From assembly GCF_900142385.1 (NCBI RefSeq), contig NZ_FRAQ01000001.1, positions 1,798,001 through 1,862,000 of the forward strand: DNA of 64,000 nucleotides, in the 5' to 3' direction. The position numbers and the translations under genes were made by a program. This document shows positions 25,901 through 35,723 of this stretch, one piece after another; the stretch's first letter is position 1, and each line of letters opens with the position of its first letter. This stretch comes from Marinobacter antarcticus (GTDB lineage: Bacteria; Pseudomonadota; Gammaproteobacteria; Pseudomonadales; Oleiphilaceae). The notes beneath the pieces were generated by a model that was given only the letters and a program-made list of their open reading frames with translations, did no database searches and was not told the origin of the DNA.

Positions 25901-25940
25901 TCCCCCTCTCCCCCCTGCGGGAGAGGGATCAAGGGAGAGG
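25901..25940. repeat. CCCTCTCCC/GGGAGAGGG palindromic intergenic repeat, copy 2
   Basis: CCCCCTCTCCCCCC and GGGAGAGGG flank a short CTGC loop, with a further GGGAGAGG block after it. It begins only four bases after the fliS stop and can serve as its terminator-like hairpin. It is related to the element at 23279-23345. Confidence 0.65.
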
Positions 25941-26039
25941 CGCAGTCAGTAACCCTCCCAATAGCCAACTCCCCCGCACTCCCGTACAATACGCCCCTTC
26001 TTTTCGATACATCCATTCTGTTCAGTCTGGAGCACAGGC

Positions 26040-27251
26040 ATGTCTGATATTAAAAAGGTGGTGCTGGCCTATTCTGGTGGCCTGGATACTTCCGTTATTG
26101 TTCGGTGGTTACAGGATACCTATAATTGCGAGGTGGTAACGTTTACCGCTGATATAGGCCAGGGCGAGGAAGTTGAGCCGGCGCGGGCGAAGGCCGAGGC
26201 GTTGGGGGTTAAGGAAATTTACATCGAGGATCTGCGTGAAGAGTTTGTGCGCGATTACGTATTCCCGATGTTCCGCGCGAACACCGTTTATGAAGGTGAG
26301 TACCTGCTGGGCACGTCGATTGCCCGCCCCCTGATTGCCAAGCGTTTGATCGATATTGCCAATCAAACCGGCGCAGACGCCATTTCCCATGGCGCGACCG
26401 GCAAGGGTAACGATCAGGTTCGTTTTGAGCTGGGTGCTTATGCGCTCAAGCCCGGCGTGAAGGTTATCGCGCCCTGGCGTGAGTGGGATCTGAATTCCCG
26501 TGAGAAGCTTCTGACGTACTGCGAAGAGCGCAATATTCCGGTGGATATGAAGAAGGGCAAGTCGCCTTACTCCATGGACGCCAACTTGCTGCATATTTCC
26601 TACGAAGGCATGAATCTGGAAGATCCCTGGGCGGAAGCTGAGGAAGAGATGTGGCGTTGGAGTGTGTCTCCGGAAGCTGCACCAGAGAAGCCGGCGTACA
26701 TTGAGCTTACCTACAGCAAGGGCGATATTGTTGCCGTCGATGGTCAGGAGATGAAGGCACACGAAGTGCTGGAAAACCTGAACAAGGTTGGCGGAGCCAA
26801 CGGCATTGGCCGCCTGGATATCGTTGAGAACCGTTATGTGGGCATGAAGTCCCGCGGCTGTTACGAAACACCGGGTGGCACCATCATGCTGCGCGGGCAT
26901 CGTGCTATCGAGTCCATTACTCTGGATCGCGAAGTAGCGCATCTGAAAGACAGTCTGATGCCGCGTTATGCCGAGGTCATTTATAACGGTTATTGGTGGT
27001 CGCCGGAGCGTGAAGCTCTGCAGGCGCTGATCGATCAGACTCAGGCCTACGTGAACGGAACGGTTCGTCTGAAGCTCTATAAGGGCAATGTTGATGTGGT
27101 TGGCCGTAAGTCTGACGACTCACTGTTCGACGAGAAGATCGCGACGTTCGAGGAAGATCATGGTGCCTATGATCAGAAGGACGCGGAAGGCTTTATCAAG
27201 CTGAACGCTCTGCGCCTGCGCATCGCCGCAGGCAAAGGCCGCAAGCTTTAA
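26040..27251 (+). CDS. argG: Argininosuccinate synthase
   Basis: This 403-residue enzyme joins citrulline and aspartate with ATP to make argininosuccinate in arginine synthesis. The N-terminal ATP-pyrophosphatase loop is AYSGGLDTS (residues 10-18). [29 protein letters not shown] and [16 protein letters not shown] are the citrulline/aspartate-binding segments of the family. GGAG lies seven bases before the ATG. The stop is two bases from the stop of the convergent AraC gene, so its terminator hairpin must lie inside that gene. Length is typical. Confidence 0.97.
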   Translation: MSDIKKVVLAYSGGLDTSVIVRWLQDTYNCEVVTFTADIGQGEEVEPARAKAEALGVKEIYIEDLREEFVRDYVFPMFRANTVYEGEYLLGTSIARPLIAKRLIDIANQTGADAISHGATGKGNDQVRFELGAYALKPGVKVIAPWREWDLNSREKLLTYCEERNIPVDMKKGKSPYSMDANLLHISYEGMNLEDPWAEAEEEMWRWSVSPEAAPEKPAYIELTYSKGDIVAVDGQEMKAHEVLENLNKVGGANGIGRLDIVENRYVGMKSRGCYETPGGTIMLRGHRAIESITLDREVAHLKDSLMPRYAEVIYNGYWWSPEREALQALIDQTQAYVNGTVRLKLYKGNVDVVGRKSDDSLFDEKIATFEEDHGAYDQKDAEGFIKLNALRLRIAAGKGRKL

Positions 27252-27253
27252 GA

Positions 27254-28282
27254 TCAGGTTGTGGACGCCCGGAACTCTCCGGGCGTCTTTCCTGTTACTG
27301 CTTTGAATTTACGGTGAAACGATGTGGTTTCGCTGTAGCCCAGCCGCACTGCAATATCCGGAATGTTCAGGTCGCTGCTCAGCAGATAATCCTCTGCCAT
27401 CTTCTGACGAACCTCATCCAGCAGTTTTTGATACGAAACGCCTTCCTGGCTCAGTTTCCGCTGCAGGGTCCGGCTCGTGATTCCCAGAGCTTCGGCCACC
27501 ATGTCCTGCCGGGTTATGCCGTGCATCAACTGTTGCTGAATGCTGTGCTTCACCTGGGAGGTGAGGTCGGTGTCTGTATCCAGTGTATCCAGTGACGCAA
27601 GCTGAGAGAGGGCGTGCGCCTCGAGGGTTTTGCGTAGCATGGGGTCTGGTTGGCGCAGGCGGGTATTCAGAAGTTCCTGTTTCAGAGTAATGGAGTCTTT
27701 ATCTGCTCCAAAATGAACCGGGCAGTTCCAGCGGTTGTGATAGGCCTGTTCCAGCTCGGTGCCGGGTGGTTCCCGCTTAAGGCGCACTCTGGTAGGCGAG
27801 GCTGCGGTATCGTCCGCCAACCAGCGGGCGTAGTTCACCCAGGAGGCGAATATGTTGTCGACGACTTGCGGTCGCACTACGGGATCGTTGTAGTTGCAGT
27901 TCCAGGTTAGCGTAATCGAACCTTGCGACATGGAGAGCCCAGTTGTGCCCATATCGCCTACCAGCTTTTCAAACGGAGCAATCCGGGCGACGGCCTCTCC
28001 TAGCGTGGCACAGCTCATGGTGATGTAACCCAGTACGCTGTAGGAGCCCGGCTGTACGAAGTCGCCGGTTTCCAGTCCGAGAATCGGGTTGTTGGTGAAC
28101 TCACACAGTAAGCGGAGGAAGTGCTGGAACTGTTCGCCATTAATGCGGCCGTCGTCGGAATCCAGAATGGCGGGGTCCAGATCGGCTTGTTTAAACAGGG
28201 CTGAGATGTCGGTGCCTGCGGATTCTGCCGCACGTGCGTATTGGCGGAGTGCGGCGACGGAGGCGGTTCCAAGGCTTTTCAT
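27254..28282 (-). CDS. AraC-family transcriptional regulator (arabinose-operon-regulator-like ligand domain)
   Basis: This 342-residue regulator has an N-terminal ligand-binding domain of the OruR/ArgR-type AraC subgroup (QFQHFLRLLCEFTNNPILGLETGD, GYITMSCATLGEAV). A C-terminal double helix-turn-helix spans about residues 240-340 (MVAEALGITSRTLQRKLSQEG; IPDIAVRLGYSETTSFHRKF) and ends KTPGEFRAS. The effector is unknown; relatives often control amino-acid or hydrocarbon/fatty-acid metabolism. It is convergent with argG and its last codons form the argG terminator palindrome. The ATG lies at 28282. Confidence 0.92.
   Translation of the reverse strand: MKSLGTASVAALRQYARAAESAGTDISALFKQADLDPAILDSDDGRINGEQFQHFLRLLCEFTNNPILGLETGDFVQPGSYSVLGYITMSCATLGEAVARIAPFEKLVGDMGTTGLSMSQGSITLTWNCNYNDPVVRPQVVDNIFASWVNYARWLADDTAASPTRVRLKREPPGTELEQAYHNRWNCPVHFGADKDSITLKQELLNTRLRQPDPMLRKTLEAHALSQLASLDTLDTDTDLTSQVKHSIQQQLMHGITRQDMVAEALGITSRTLQRKLSQEGVSYQKLLDEVRQKMAEDYLLSSDLNIPDIAVRLGYSETTSFHRKFKAVTGKTPGEFRASTT
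27264..27290. terminator. argG terminator hairpin formed by the 3' codons of the araC gene
   Basis: GACGCCCGGA and TCCGGGCGTC form a perfect 10-bp stem with an ACTC loop and a TTT tail, 12 bases after the argG stop. On the other strand the same bases encode the end of the AraC protein (K-T-P-G-E-F-R-A). Confidence 0.85.
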
Positions 28283-28375
28283 GATGACAGCGCAATTGTT
28301 AGATTTTATGGCTGGAGTATAACGGAAGTTGTGCTGGACGACTTTAAAAGCAGATTTTGTACGGAACCAAAAAAC

Positions 28376-28525
28376 AAAAAGGCCAGCTAAAAAGCTGGCC
28401 CAAAAAAGAACAACGAAAGTGCCTGAAAAATTCGTTAATCCGATGGATTTCCCATTTGGCGGCGGAGGTACAACTCGGCTCCTCCACCATGGGGGATACT
28501 GCTTAAATCCACAATTTCAGAATAG
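28376..28525 (-). ncRNA. Candidate structured RNA or long 3' UTR with terminator
   Basis: This part of the 305-bp gap (28283-28587) has no supported gene, but its minus strand can fold strongly. GTGGATTT pairs with AAATCCAT, inside that CCCAT pairs with ATGGG, and inside that GGTGGAGG pairs with CCTCCGCC (one G-U) around a 12-base loop. Next come AACGAA/TTCGTT and finally GGCCAGCT-TTTT-AGCTGGCC followed by TTTTTG, a good minus-strand terminator at 28381-28400. It may be a small RNA or the 3' UTR of the REC-GGDEF gene that ends at 28588. The rest of the gap holds the AraC gene leader and a GT-rich tract (28538-28562). Confidence 0.4.
28381..28400 (-). terminator. Minus-strand terminator in the araC/REC-GGDEF gap
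   Basis: GGCCAGCT, a four-base loop and AGCTGGCC form a perfect 8-bp stem. On the minus strand it is followed by TTTTTGTTTTTTGG, a strong U-tract. Confidence 0.85.
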
Positions 28526-28587
28526 GCCGTTCGTTCTGCTGTGTCTGTGTGTGATGTGTGTCTCAGTGTTACGGATTGTTTGCTGGC

Positions 28588-29559
28588 TTAAGCGCTTGCA
28601 CCGATCTCCGGTGCGGCTTCGGTAAACCGGCGAGTCTCATAGGCATTCACCAGGCCGTTCACAGAGGCCCGTTCCATCTCCTGAATGGATGGCGTTCCGT
28701 TCTGGGCATCGGCTTTGCAAAGCACCATGCCGGCTTCCACAGAAATGTATCCGGCCGTGGTTTTCAGTGCCTTATGGTTAATGCCATCAAAAACCCGGCG
28801 AAAGGCGGTCGTTGTGCAATGATCGCTGTTCGGAAAATAGGAAATGATCGCAAATTGATTGTCACCGACTCGGCACAGCACATCGATGGGGCGAATCAGG
28901 GTGCTGAGCCTGCGGGCAATACCCACCGACAATTCATTCATGACTGTGGGCGGGTGCTTGCGTTTAAGCTCCTGCCAGTTACGGATACCACACAATACAT
29001 ACGCCGAAGCGCCACCCCGGGATTCAGCGTGGCGCAGCATTTTGGCCAGCCGGTCGCGGCCATAGCGGTTGTTGCAAAGCCCGGTTTCAAGGTCGATGAT
29101 GTTACTGGATTCCAGCTCCCGGTTATTTTCGATAAGCAGGGCGTTTGCGCGTAGCAGAGTGTTCTGGCGGTCGGCCATGCGATCCGCAGCAAAAATCCTC
29201 GGGATAAGCTGCTTGGTCATGTCGGATTTGTAGATAAAATCGTCCACGCCCCGGTCGAATGCTTCTGCCAGGGCCTCTACGCTCTCACGGGCTGTCAGGA
29301 GGATCACGTAGGTGTAGTGGTTGATCTGCTCATCTTGCTGGCGTACCCCATCGGTTAACGCCAGCCCGTCCATCTCGGGCATCAGCCAGTCTGCAATCAG
29401 CACGCTCACGGCGCGTTGTTCCGTCAGCTTGAGGGCCGCAGGAGCATCATTGGCGATACGTACGTCGCGATATCCGGCATTTCGCAGGGTTCGGCCAACC
29501 ACCATACTGCTGAATTTCGCGTCGTCTACTACAAGTATTGGAAGGTCCAGGTTTGGCAT
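28588..29559 (-). CDS. Response regulator with degenerate GGDEF domain
   Basis: This 323-residue protein has a receiver domain (residues 1-125) with DD at 12-13, phospho-acceptor D57 in LIADWLMPEMDG and lysine in FIYKSD. A coiled-coil linker is followed by a GGDEF-like domain whose signature reads VGDNQF instead of GGDEF, so cyclase activity is unlikely. The inhibitory-site motif RPID is kept exactly five residues before it, so it may still bind c-di-GMP and act as a receptor. It is divergent from yajQ, itself a c-di-GMP-binding protein, across 115 bp. No membrane segment is visible. Confidence 0.85.
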   Translation of the reverse strand: MPNLDLPILVVDDAKFSSMVVGRTLRNAGYRDVRIANDAPAALKLTEQRAVSVLIADWLMPEMDGLALTDGVRQQDEQINHYTYVILLTARESVEALAEAFDRGVDDFIYKSDMTKQLIPRIFAADRMADRQNTLLRANALLIENNRELESSNIIDLETGLCNNRYGRDRLAKMLRHAESRGGASAYVLCGIRNWQELKRKHPPTVMNELSVGIARRLSTLIRPIDVLCRVGDNQFAIISYFPNSDHCTTTAFRRVFDGINHKALKTTAGYISVEAGMVLCKADAQNGTPSIQEMERASVNGLVNAYETRRFTEAAPEIGASA

Positions 29560-29674
29560 GGTTGTCTACTTTTGCAGTCCATTGTCAGATGCGGTGCTTA
29601 CCGGGGCTTGGTATGCTTGCCTCTATTTCTAAAGCCGACAGTATACTCGCTACAGGTCCAGGAGAATAACGACC

Positions 29675-30157
29675 ATGCCTTCTTTTGATATTGTTTCTGA
29701 AATCGACATGCACGAAGTCACCAACGCGGTGGATAAAGCCAAGAAAGATCTCGGCAATCGCTGGGATTTCAAAAACGTAGACGCAGACATTGAGATTGAT
29801 GATAAGGGCGTGACGGTCAGTGCCGAGCAGGAATTCCAGTTGGAGCAGCTGATTGACATATTGCGGATGGCTTTTGCCAGCCGCGATATCGATGGTCGCG
29901 CGCTTTCCGAGAGCGGAGAAAGCAAATCCGGCAAGCTGATGAAGCAGCATTTTGTGCTGAAGCAGGGCCTTGAAACCGACATGGCGAAAAAAATCGTGAA
30001 GCTGATCAAGGACGCCAAGCTGAAAGTACAGTCCAGCATCCAGGGCGACAAAGTCCGGGTGAACGGCAAGAAACGGGATGATCTGCAAACCGCGATTGCC
30101 TTGCTGCGTGAGACCGAGCTGGAAGTACCTCTGCAGTTCAATAATTTCCGCGACTGA
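29675..30157 (+). CDS. yajQ: YajQ-family c-di-GMP/nucleotide-binding protein
   Basis: This 160-residue UPF0234/YajQ protein is made of two ferredoxin-like halves. Conserved segments are MPSFDIVSEID at the start, LGNRWDFK, RMAFASRDIDG, LKQGLETDMAKKIVKLIKD and the C-terminal IALLRETELEVPLQFNNFRD. Family members in Xanthomonas and Pseudomonas bind c-di-GMP and act with LysR-type regulators; others bind tRNA or GTP. GGAG lies nine bases upstream of the ATG. The MFS gene begins within 20 bases after its stop, so they may be co-transcribed. Confidence 0.95.
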   Translation: MPSFDIVSEIDMHEVTNAVDKAKKDLGNRWDFKNVDADIEIDDKGVTVSAEQEFQLEQLIDILRMAFASRDIDGRALSESGESKSGKLMKQHFVLKQGLETDMAKKIVKLIKDAKLKVQSSIQGDKVRVNGKKRDDLQTAIALLRETELEVPLQFNNFRD

Positions 30158-30172
30158 TCCGGAGGCTCCACC

Positions 30173-31582
30173 ATTTCAACCGGTACCCGCCTGGCCCTGA
30201 TCCGGGATTCGCTACACACCTACACCCGTTGGCAGGTGATTGCTCTTCTGTTTCTCGGCTTTTCGGCCGGGTTGCCGTTTCTGCTGGTGTTTTCAACGCT
30301 GAACGCCCGCCTTGCCGACGTTGGTGTGGAAACCGCCACCATCGGGTTCTTCAGCTGGCTGGGGATTACCTATTCCATCAAGGTGTTTTGGGCGCCGGTG
30401 GTCGACAGGCTGAAGCTGCCGGTGCTGGACAGGCTGCTGGGGAAGCGCCGGAGCTGGATACTGCTGGCACAGGTGGGCATTGCTACCGGCCTGTACCTGA
30501 TGGCCCAAGTAGACGCCACCGCAGTTCCTGAAATGATGGCCCTTTGTGGGTTGCTGGTGGCGTTTTCATCGGCCACCCAGGATGTGGCCATTGATGCGTA
30601 TCGTATCGAGATCGCCGAAGAGCGGCTTCAGGCTGCACTCGCGGCAACCTATATCTTTGGCTATCGGCTGGCGTTACTGGTTGCCGGAGCCGGGGCACTG
30701 TATCTGGCAGAGTTCTGGTCCTGGCGGGTTTCTTACGAGGTTATGGCGGCTCTGGTGGGTGTTGGTGCATTAACCGTGCTGATTGTGCGCGAGCCAGCGG
30801 TGAACCATTTTGCTGCCGCTCAGGACATCGCATACAAAATCGAGCAGGAAACAGCTAAACGCACCCACCTGAGCCCTCGGCTGGCGCGCTTTGCCGGCTG
30901 GTTCTATGCCGCTGTTGCCGGACCTTTTCTGGATTTCTTTCAGCGCTACAAAGAGCTTTCCATTGCCATTCTGGTGATGGTGGCGGTTTACCGCATTTCC
31001 GACATTGCCATGGGTGTGATGGCCAATCCGTTCTATCTGGATTTTATGGGCTTCAGCAAAACCCAGGTTGCGGATGTTACTAAAATCTTCGGGTTTTTCA
31101 TGACCATTGCCGGGTCTCTGGCAGGCGGAGTTCTCGTTGTGCGCTACGGCACAAGAAAAATACTGCTGATAGGCGCGATCATGACCGCAGCCACGAATCT
31201 TTTGTTCGTGTTTCTGGCGCAGTATCCGCCCAACCTGGTGACCCTGGCGGCGGTGGTGAGTGCCGATAACCTCAGCGGTGGCATTGCCAATGTGGCCTTG
31301 ATTGCCTGGCTCTCCAGTATGACCAGCGCCTCATTTACCGCCACACAGTATGCGCTGTTCAGCTCCTTGATGACGCTGCCCGGAAAGTTCCTGGGCGGGT
31401 TCTCCGGGATGGTTGTTGCAGGCTTTGGTTATGCGGAGTTTTTTTTCGTGTCCGGCTTGATGGGAATCCCTGCTATTCTTCTGGCTCTGTTCCTGATTCG
31501 CCAGGGCAAAAGGCTGGATGCACTTGCTCCCGATCACTCTGGTAACGACAGTGTAGACTCTGGGCAGAACACAAGCGGGTAG
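30173..31582 (+). CDS. AmpG-like MFS transporter, probably initiated at an AUU codon
   Basis: This major-facilitator permease has about 12 membrane helices. The segments LLFLGFSAGLPFLLVFSTLNARL, DATAVPEM, FSSATQDVAIDAYRIE and GFFMTIAGSLAGGVLVVRYG are typical of the AmpG/PAT group, which imports anhydro-muropeptides or acetyl-CoA-linked substrates. The first usable conventional start is GTG 30236, but it has no ribosome-binding site and would begin directly inside helix 1. The ATT at 30173 is in frame, has GGAGG seven bases upstream, and adds a normal basic cytoplasmic N-terminus (RLALIRDSLHTYTRWQ). The exact substrate is not known. The atl gene follows five bases after its stop. Confidence 0.88.
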   Translation: MSTGTRLALIRDSLHTYTRWQVIALLFLGFSAGLPFLLVFSTLNARLADVGVETATIGFFSWLGITYSIKVFWAPVVDRLKLPVLDRLLGKRRSWILLAQVGIATGLYLMAQVDATAVPEMMALCGLLVAFSSATQDVAIDAYRIEIAEERLQAALAATYIFGYRLALLVAGAGALYLAEFWSWRVSYEVMAALVGVGALTVLIVREPAVNHFAAAQDIAYKIEQETAKRTHLSPRLARFAGWFYAAVAGPFLDFFQRYKELSIAILVMVAVYRISDIAMGVMANPFYLDFMGFSKTQVADVTKIFGFFMTIAGSLAGGVLVVRYGTRKILLIGAIMTAATNLLFVFLAQYPPNLVTLAAVVSADNLSGGIANVALIAWLSSMTSASFTATQYALFSSLMTLPGKFLGGFSGMVVAGFGYAEFFFVSGLMGIPAILLALFLIRQGKRLDALAPDHSGNDSVDSGQNTSG

Positions 31583-31587
31583 AGCGT

Positions 31588-31893
31588 ATGGAGCCGGGAA
31601 AGGATCAGAAAATCTGGCAAGTCGTACTCGCAATCCCGCCGGGCAAGGTCGCAAGTTACGGCCAGGTTGCCGAAATGGCAGGCCTTGGTCGCCAGGCCCG
31701 CTACATCGGCCGTGCACTCGGCAAACTTCCGCAAGGCCACTCGGTGCCCTGGTACCGCGTTATCCGCAGCAACGGCCAGATCGCCTTTCCGGAAGGCTCC
31801 GGGATTTACTGCAAGCAGGTCAGTTTACTGGAAGCCGAAGGCGTGGAAGTGGTTAACGGCCGGGTGGCTATGCGCCGGTTTCGTTGGCAGTAG
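31588..31893 (+). CDS. Alkyltransferase-like protein (ATL, MGMT-family homologue without the active cysteine)
   Basis: This 101-residue protein corresponds to the DNA-binding domain of O6-alkylguanine-DNA alkyltransferase. The family motif PCHRV is replaced by PWYRVI with tryptophan at residue 55, and the helix-turn-helix (GKVASYGQVAEMAGL) and arginine finger region (QARYIGRAL) are kept. ATL proteins bind O6-alkylguanine and signal to nucleotide excision repair instead of removing the alkyl group. The ATG lies five bases after the permease stop. A hairpin follows. Confidence 0.92.
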   Translation: MEPGKDQKIWQVVLAIPPGKVASYGQVAEMAGLGRQARYIGRALGKLPQGHSVPWYRVIRSNGQIAFPEGSGIYCKQVSLLEAEGVEVVNGRVAMRRFRWQ

Positions 31894-31896
31894 GAA

Positions 31897-31919
31897 GGAG
31901 CCAGACCAGGTCTGGCTCC
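31897..31919. terminator. Hairpin between atl and the convergent SDR gene
   Basis: GGAGCCAGA, a CCAGG loop and TCTGGCTCC give a perfect 9-bp stem four bases after the atl stop. The T-tract is weak. Confidence 0.65.
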
Positions 31920-31941
31920 CTTGTACTTTGTTGGCTAAATG

Positions 31942-32703
31942 CTAAATTCGCAGTGCGCCGTCTACCTCGATCATTCGGCCAGACAGGTAATCGTTTTCAA
32001 AGATGAACGCAACGGTTGAGGCGATTTCTTCGGGTGTGCCCATTCGTTTGAGGGGGATGCTTGCGATCAATTTCTCGAGTACATCCGGCCTCATTGATTC
32101 GGTCATTTCAGTGCCAACGAACCCCGGTGCAATGCCCATGCAGCGGATGCCATAGCGTGCGAGTTCTTTCGCCCACACCGGCACCAGCGCAGAGACACCG
32201 GCTTTGGCGGCGGAGTAGTTACTCTGGCCCATGTTTCCGGCACGGGAAATGGACGCAATATTGATGATGACGCCTTTGCTGTCGTTTTTGATCATCTGAG
32301 TAGCCGCTTCACGGCCGCAAAGGAATACACCCGTGAGGTTAACGTCGATAACGGCCTGCCACTGGGATAATTCCATGCGCTTTGCTATCTGGCCGTCTTT
32401 CACTTTGACCAGCAGGCTATCACGCAAGATGCCGGCATTATTAACGAGGCCGTTCAGCTGGCCGAAGTCCTTTAAGATGGCTGCAAATGTTTGTTCTACT
32501 TCGTCTTCTTTCGCTACGTTGCACACGTAGGTTTTCGCTTCGCTGCCAGCTGTTTTACAGGCTTCGGCGGTTTCTGCAAGTTTTTCGGGCGTCAGGTCAA
32601 TCAGAGCCAGCCTGGCGCCTTTTGCGGCCAGGTACTCGGCCATCGCGCGGCCCAGACCCTGGCCGCTACCGGTAATTGCTATCACAGAATCTTGAAGTTT
32701 CAT
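31942..32703 (-). CDS. Short-chain dehydrogenase/reductase (FabG-like)
   Basis: This 253-residue classical SDR has the cofactor motif TGSGQGLG (residues 11-18), NNAG, catalytic Ser/Tyr/Lys in NIASISRAGNMGQSNYSAAKAG, and a C-terminal YLSGRMIEVDGALRI. It probably reduces a 3-ketoacyl thioester or oxidises a hydroxyacyl substrate with NAD(P)(H); the substrate cannot be read. The ATG at 32703 with AGGG upstream gives the normal N-terminus. The frame continues to 32775, but those residues are not family-like. It is divergent from fxsA, with 90 bp between them. Confidence 0.9.
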   Translation of the reverse strand: MKLQDSVIAITGSGQGLGRAMAEYLAAKGARLALIDLTPEKLAETAEACKTAGSEAKTYVCNVAKEDEVEQTFAAILKDFGQLNGLVNNAGILRDSLLVKVKDGQIAKRMELSQWQAVIDVNLTGVFLCGREAATQMIKNDSKGVIINIASISRAGNMGQSNYSAAKAGVSALVPVWAKELARYGIRCMGIAPGFVGTEMTESMRPDVLEKLIASIPLKRMGTPEEIASTVAFIFENDYLSGRMIEVDGALRI

Positions 32704-32793
32704 GTTTTGCCCTAAATTAGAGAGAAGGTGTTTTTGGAAAGGCTGCGAGTATACCAGACCTTTAAATGCCCACATCCAGATCGCGAGAGCCTG

Positions 32794-33336
32794 ATGCCCA
32801 TATTATTATTTGTTTTCATTATCATGCCGATCGCTGAAATGGCGGTGCTCATTCAGGTGGGCACCATGGTTGGTGTGTTCAATACCATTGGCTTTGTGCT
32901 GCTGACGGCTGTTGCCGGGGCCTGGCTGCTTCGCCAGCAAGGTCTGGCGACATTGCTCAAGGCTAACCAGCGCCTGAACAGTGGTGAGTTGCCCGCTAAA
33001 GAAGTTGCCGAAGGGCTTATTCTGGCAGTTGGCGGTGTGCTCCTGATTACTCCGGGGTTTATTACCGATACCTTCGGGTTTCTGTGTCTTATTCCGTTGA
33101 CCCGCCACTGGCTGGCTGCGCAGGCGTTGAAGCGCATGGTAGCTTCAAGCAAGAGTGGTGGGTTCTATTTCCGTGCCGGAGGCGGCCAGAATCCGTTCGG
33201 ACAGGACCCCTTCGGGGGGCGCAGCAACCCTTTTGGTCAACAGCGCCCGTTCGACCGGGATCACAACGGCGATATTATTGAAGGTGAATACCGTGATGAG
33301 ACCAAAACCAACCACGATCGCCTTGATAAAAAATGA
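32794..33336 (+). CDS. fxsA: FxsA-family membrane protein
   Basis: This 180-residue protein begins MPILLFVFIIMPIAEMAVLIQVG. It has about four membrane segments, including LILAVGGVLLITPGFITDTFGFLCLIPLTR (the FxsA signature), and a Gly/Asn/Pro-rich, charged cytoplasmic tail. FxsA of E. coli lessens F-plasmid exclusion of phage T7, but its ordinary cellular role is unknown. The gene precedes groESL in many gammaproteobacteria, as it does here. The ATG at 32794 is chosen because an upstream TTG would add a non-membrane, non-conserved stretch. Confidence 0.92.
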   Translation: MPILLFVFIIMPIAEMAVLIQVGTMVGVFNTIGFVLLTAVAGAWLLRQQGLATLLKANQRLNSGELPAKEVAEGLILAVGGVLLITPGFITDTFGFLCLIPLTRHWLAAQALKRMVASSKSGGFYFRAGGGQNPFGQDPFGGRSNPFGQQRPFDRDHNGDIIEGEYRDETKTNHDRLDKK

Positions 33337-33356
33337 AAAGATTTATGAGGGCGGGT

Positions 33357-33384
33357 GTTGAAAACTCCGGTGCCAGCCCCACAT
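33357..33384 (+). promoter_or_regulatory. Sigma-32 heat-shock promoter of groESL
   Basis: GTTGAA, a 14-base spacer and CCCCACAT match the RpoH consensus CTTGAA-N13-15-CCCCATNT with only two differences. It lies 145 bases before groES. Confidence 0.8.
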
Positions 33385-33528
33385 ACATCTCACAAGTTCG
33401 CCGCAGGCTGGTACCAGCTTTAAACAGCAGGTTCGAAGCCGGGCAATTTTGTCGGACTGATATAGCAGTCTGACCATTAACAGTAAATGTCATTGCCACA
33501 TTAATCTGACTATTGGAGAAGCCGAGCA

Positions 33529-33816
33529 ATGAAGATTCGTCCGCTACACGATCGTGTTGTTGTACGCCGTAAAGAAGAAGAAGAGAAAACTGCTGGTGGC
33601 ATCGTGCTGCCGGGTAACGCCAAAGAGAAGCCTTCCCAGGGTGAAGTTGTTGCTGTGGGTAACGGTCGCGTTCTGGAAAATGGCGACGTTCGTGCGCTGG
33701 CAGTCAAAGCGGGTGACACCGTGGTATTTGGCCAGTACGCCGGCAACACCGTGAAAATCGACGGTGAAGAGCTGCTTATCATGAGCGAAAGCGACATCTA
33801 CGGCGTGCTTGAGTGA
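33529..33816 (+). CDS. groES: Co-chaperonin GroES
   Basis: This 95-residue GroES has the N-terminal [12 protein letters not shown], the mobile loop [17 protein letters not shown] that contacts GroEL, and the C-terminal ILIMSE-type segment ([14 protein letters not shown]). It forms the heptameric lid of the GroEL folding chamber. GGAG is upstream of the ATG. It is co-transcribed with groEL, 78 bp downstream, from the heat-shock promoter at 33357-33384. Confidence 0.98.
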   Translation: MKIRPLHDRVVVRRKEEEEKTAGGIVLPGNAKEKPSQGEVVAVGNGRVLENGDVRALAVKAGDTVVFGQYAGNTVKIDGEELLIMSESDIYGVLE

Positions 33817-33876
33817 TCTCTGAAGCAATTCGCACGAACAGTCATTTACTCGATTGATTCAACGAATTCGGTTTAA

Positions 33877-35547
<1,671 letters not shown>

Positions 35548-35612
35548 TGCCGGTCATACCGAGCTGATCCCGACCACGTCTCAAATTCCGGGGCGTGGCC
35601 TGATCTGCCTTT

Positions 35613-35652
35613 AAAAACCCCGCGTTGGTTCACACTGGCGCGGGGTTTTTTG
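35613..35652 (+). terminator. Terminator of groESL
   Basis: AACCCCGCG and CGCGGGGTT form a 9-bp stem around a 14-base loop, flanked by A-runs and followed by six T. Confidence 0.92.
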
Positions 35653-35723
35653 TTTTTTTGTCATGAACTTGACTAAGGCGTTTGTTAGACTCGTCTACCG
35701 GTCAACTGTCTGTGTGAAACCGA

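Noticed and set aside
28329..28625. 98-codon plus-strand frame across the araC/REC-GGDEF gap
   Set aside because: It runs through the terminator hairpin and the folded RNA, lacks a ribosome-binding site and has no protein-like pattern except a few Gly codons.
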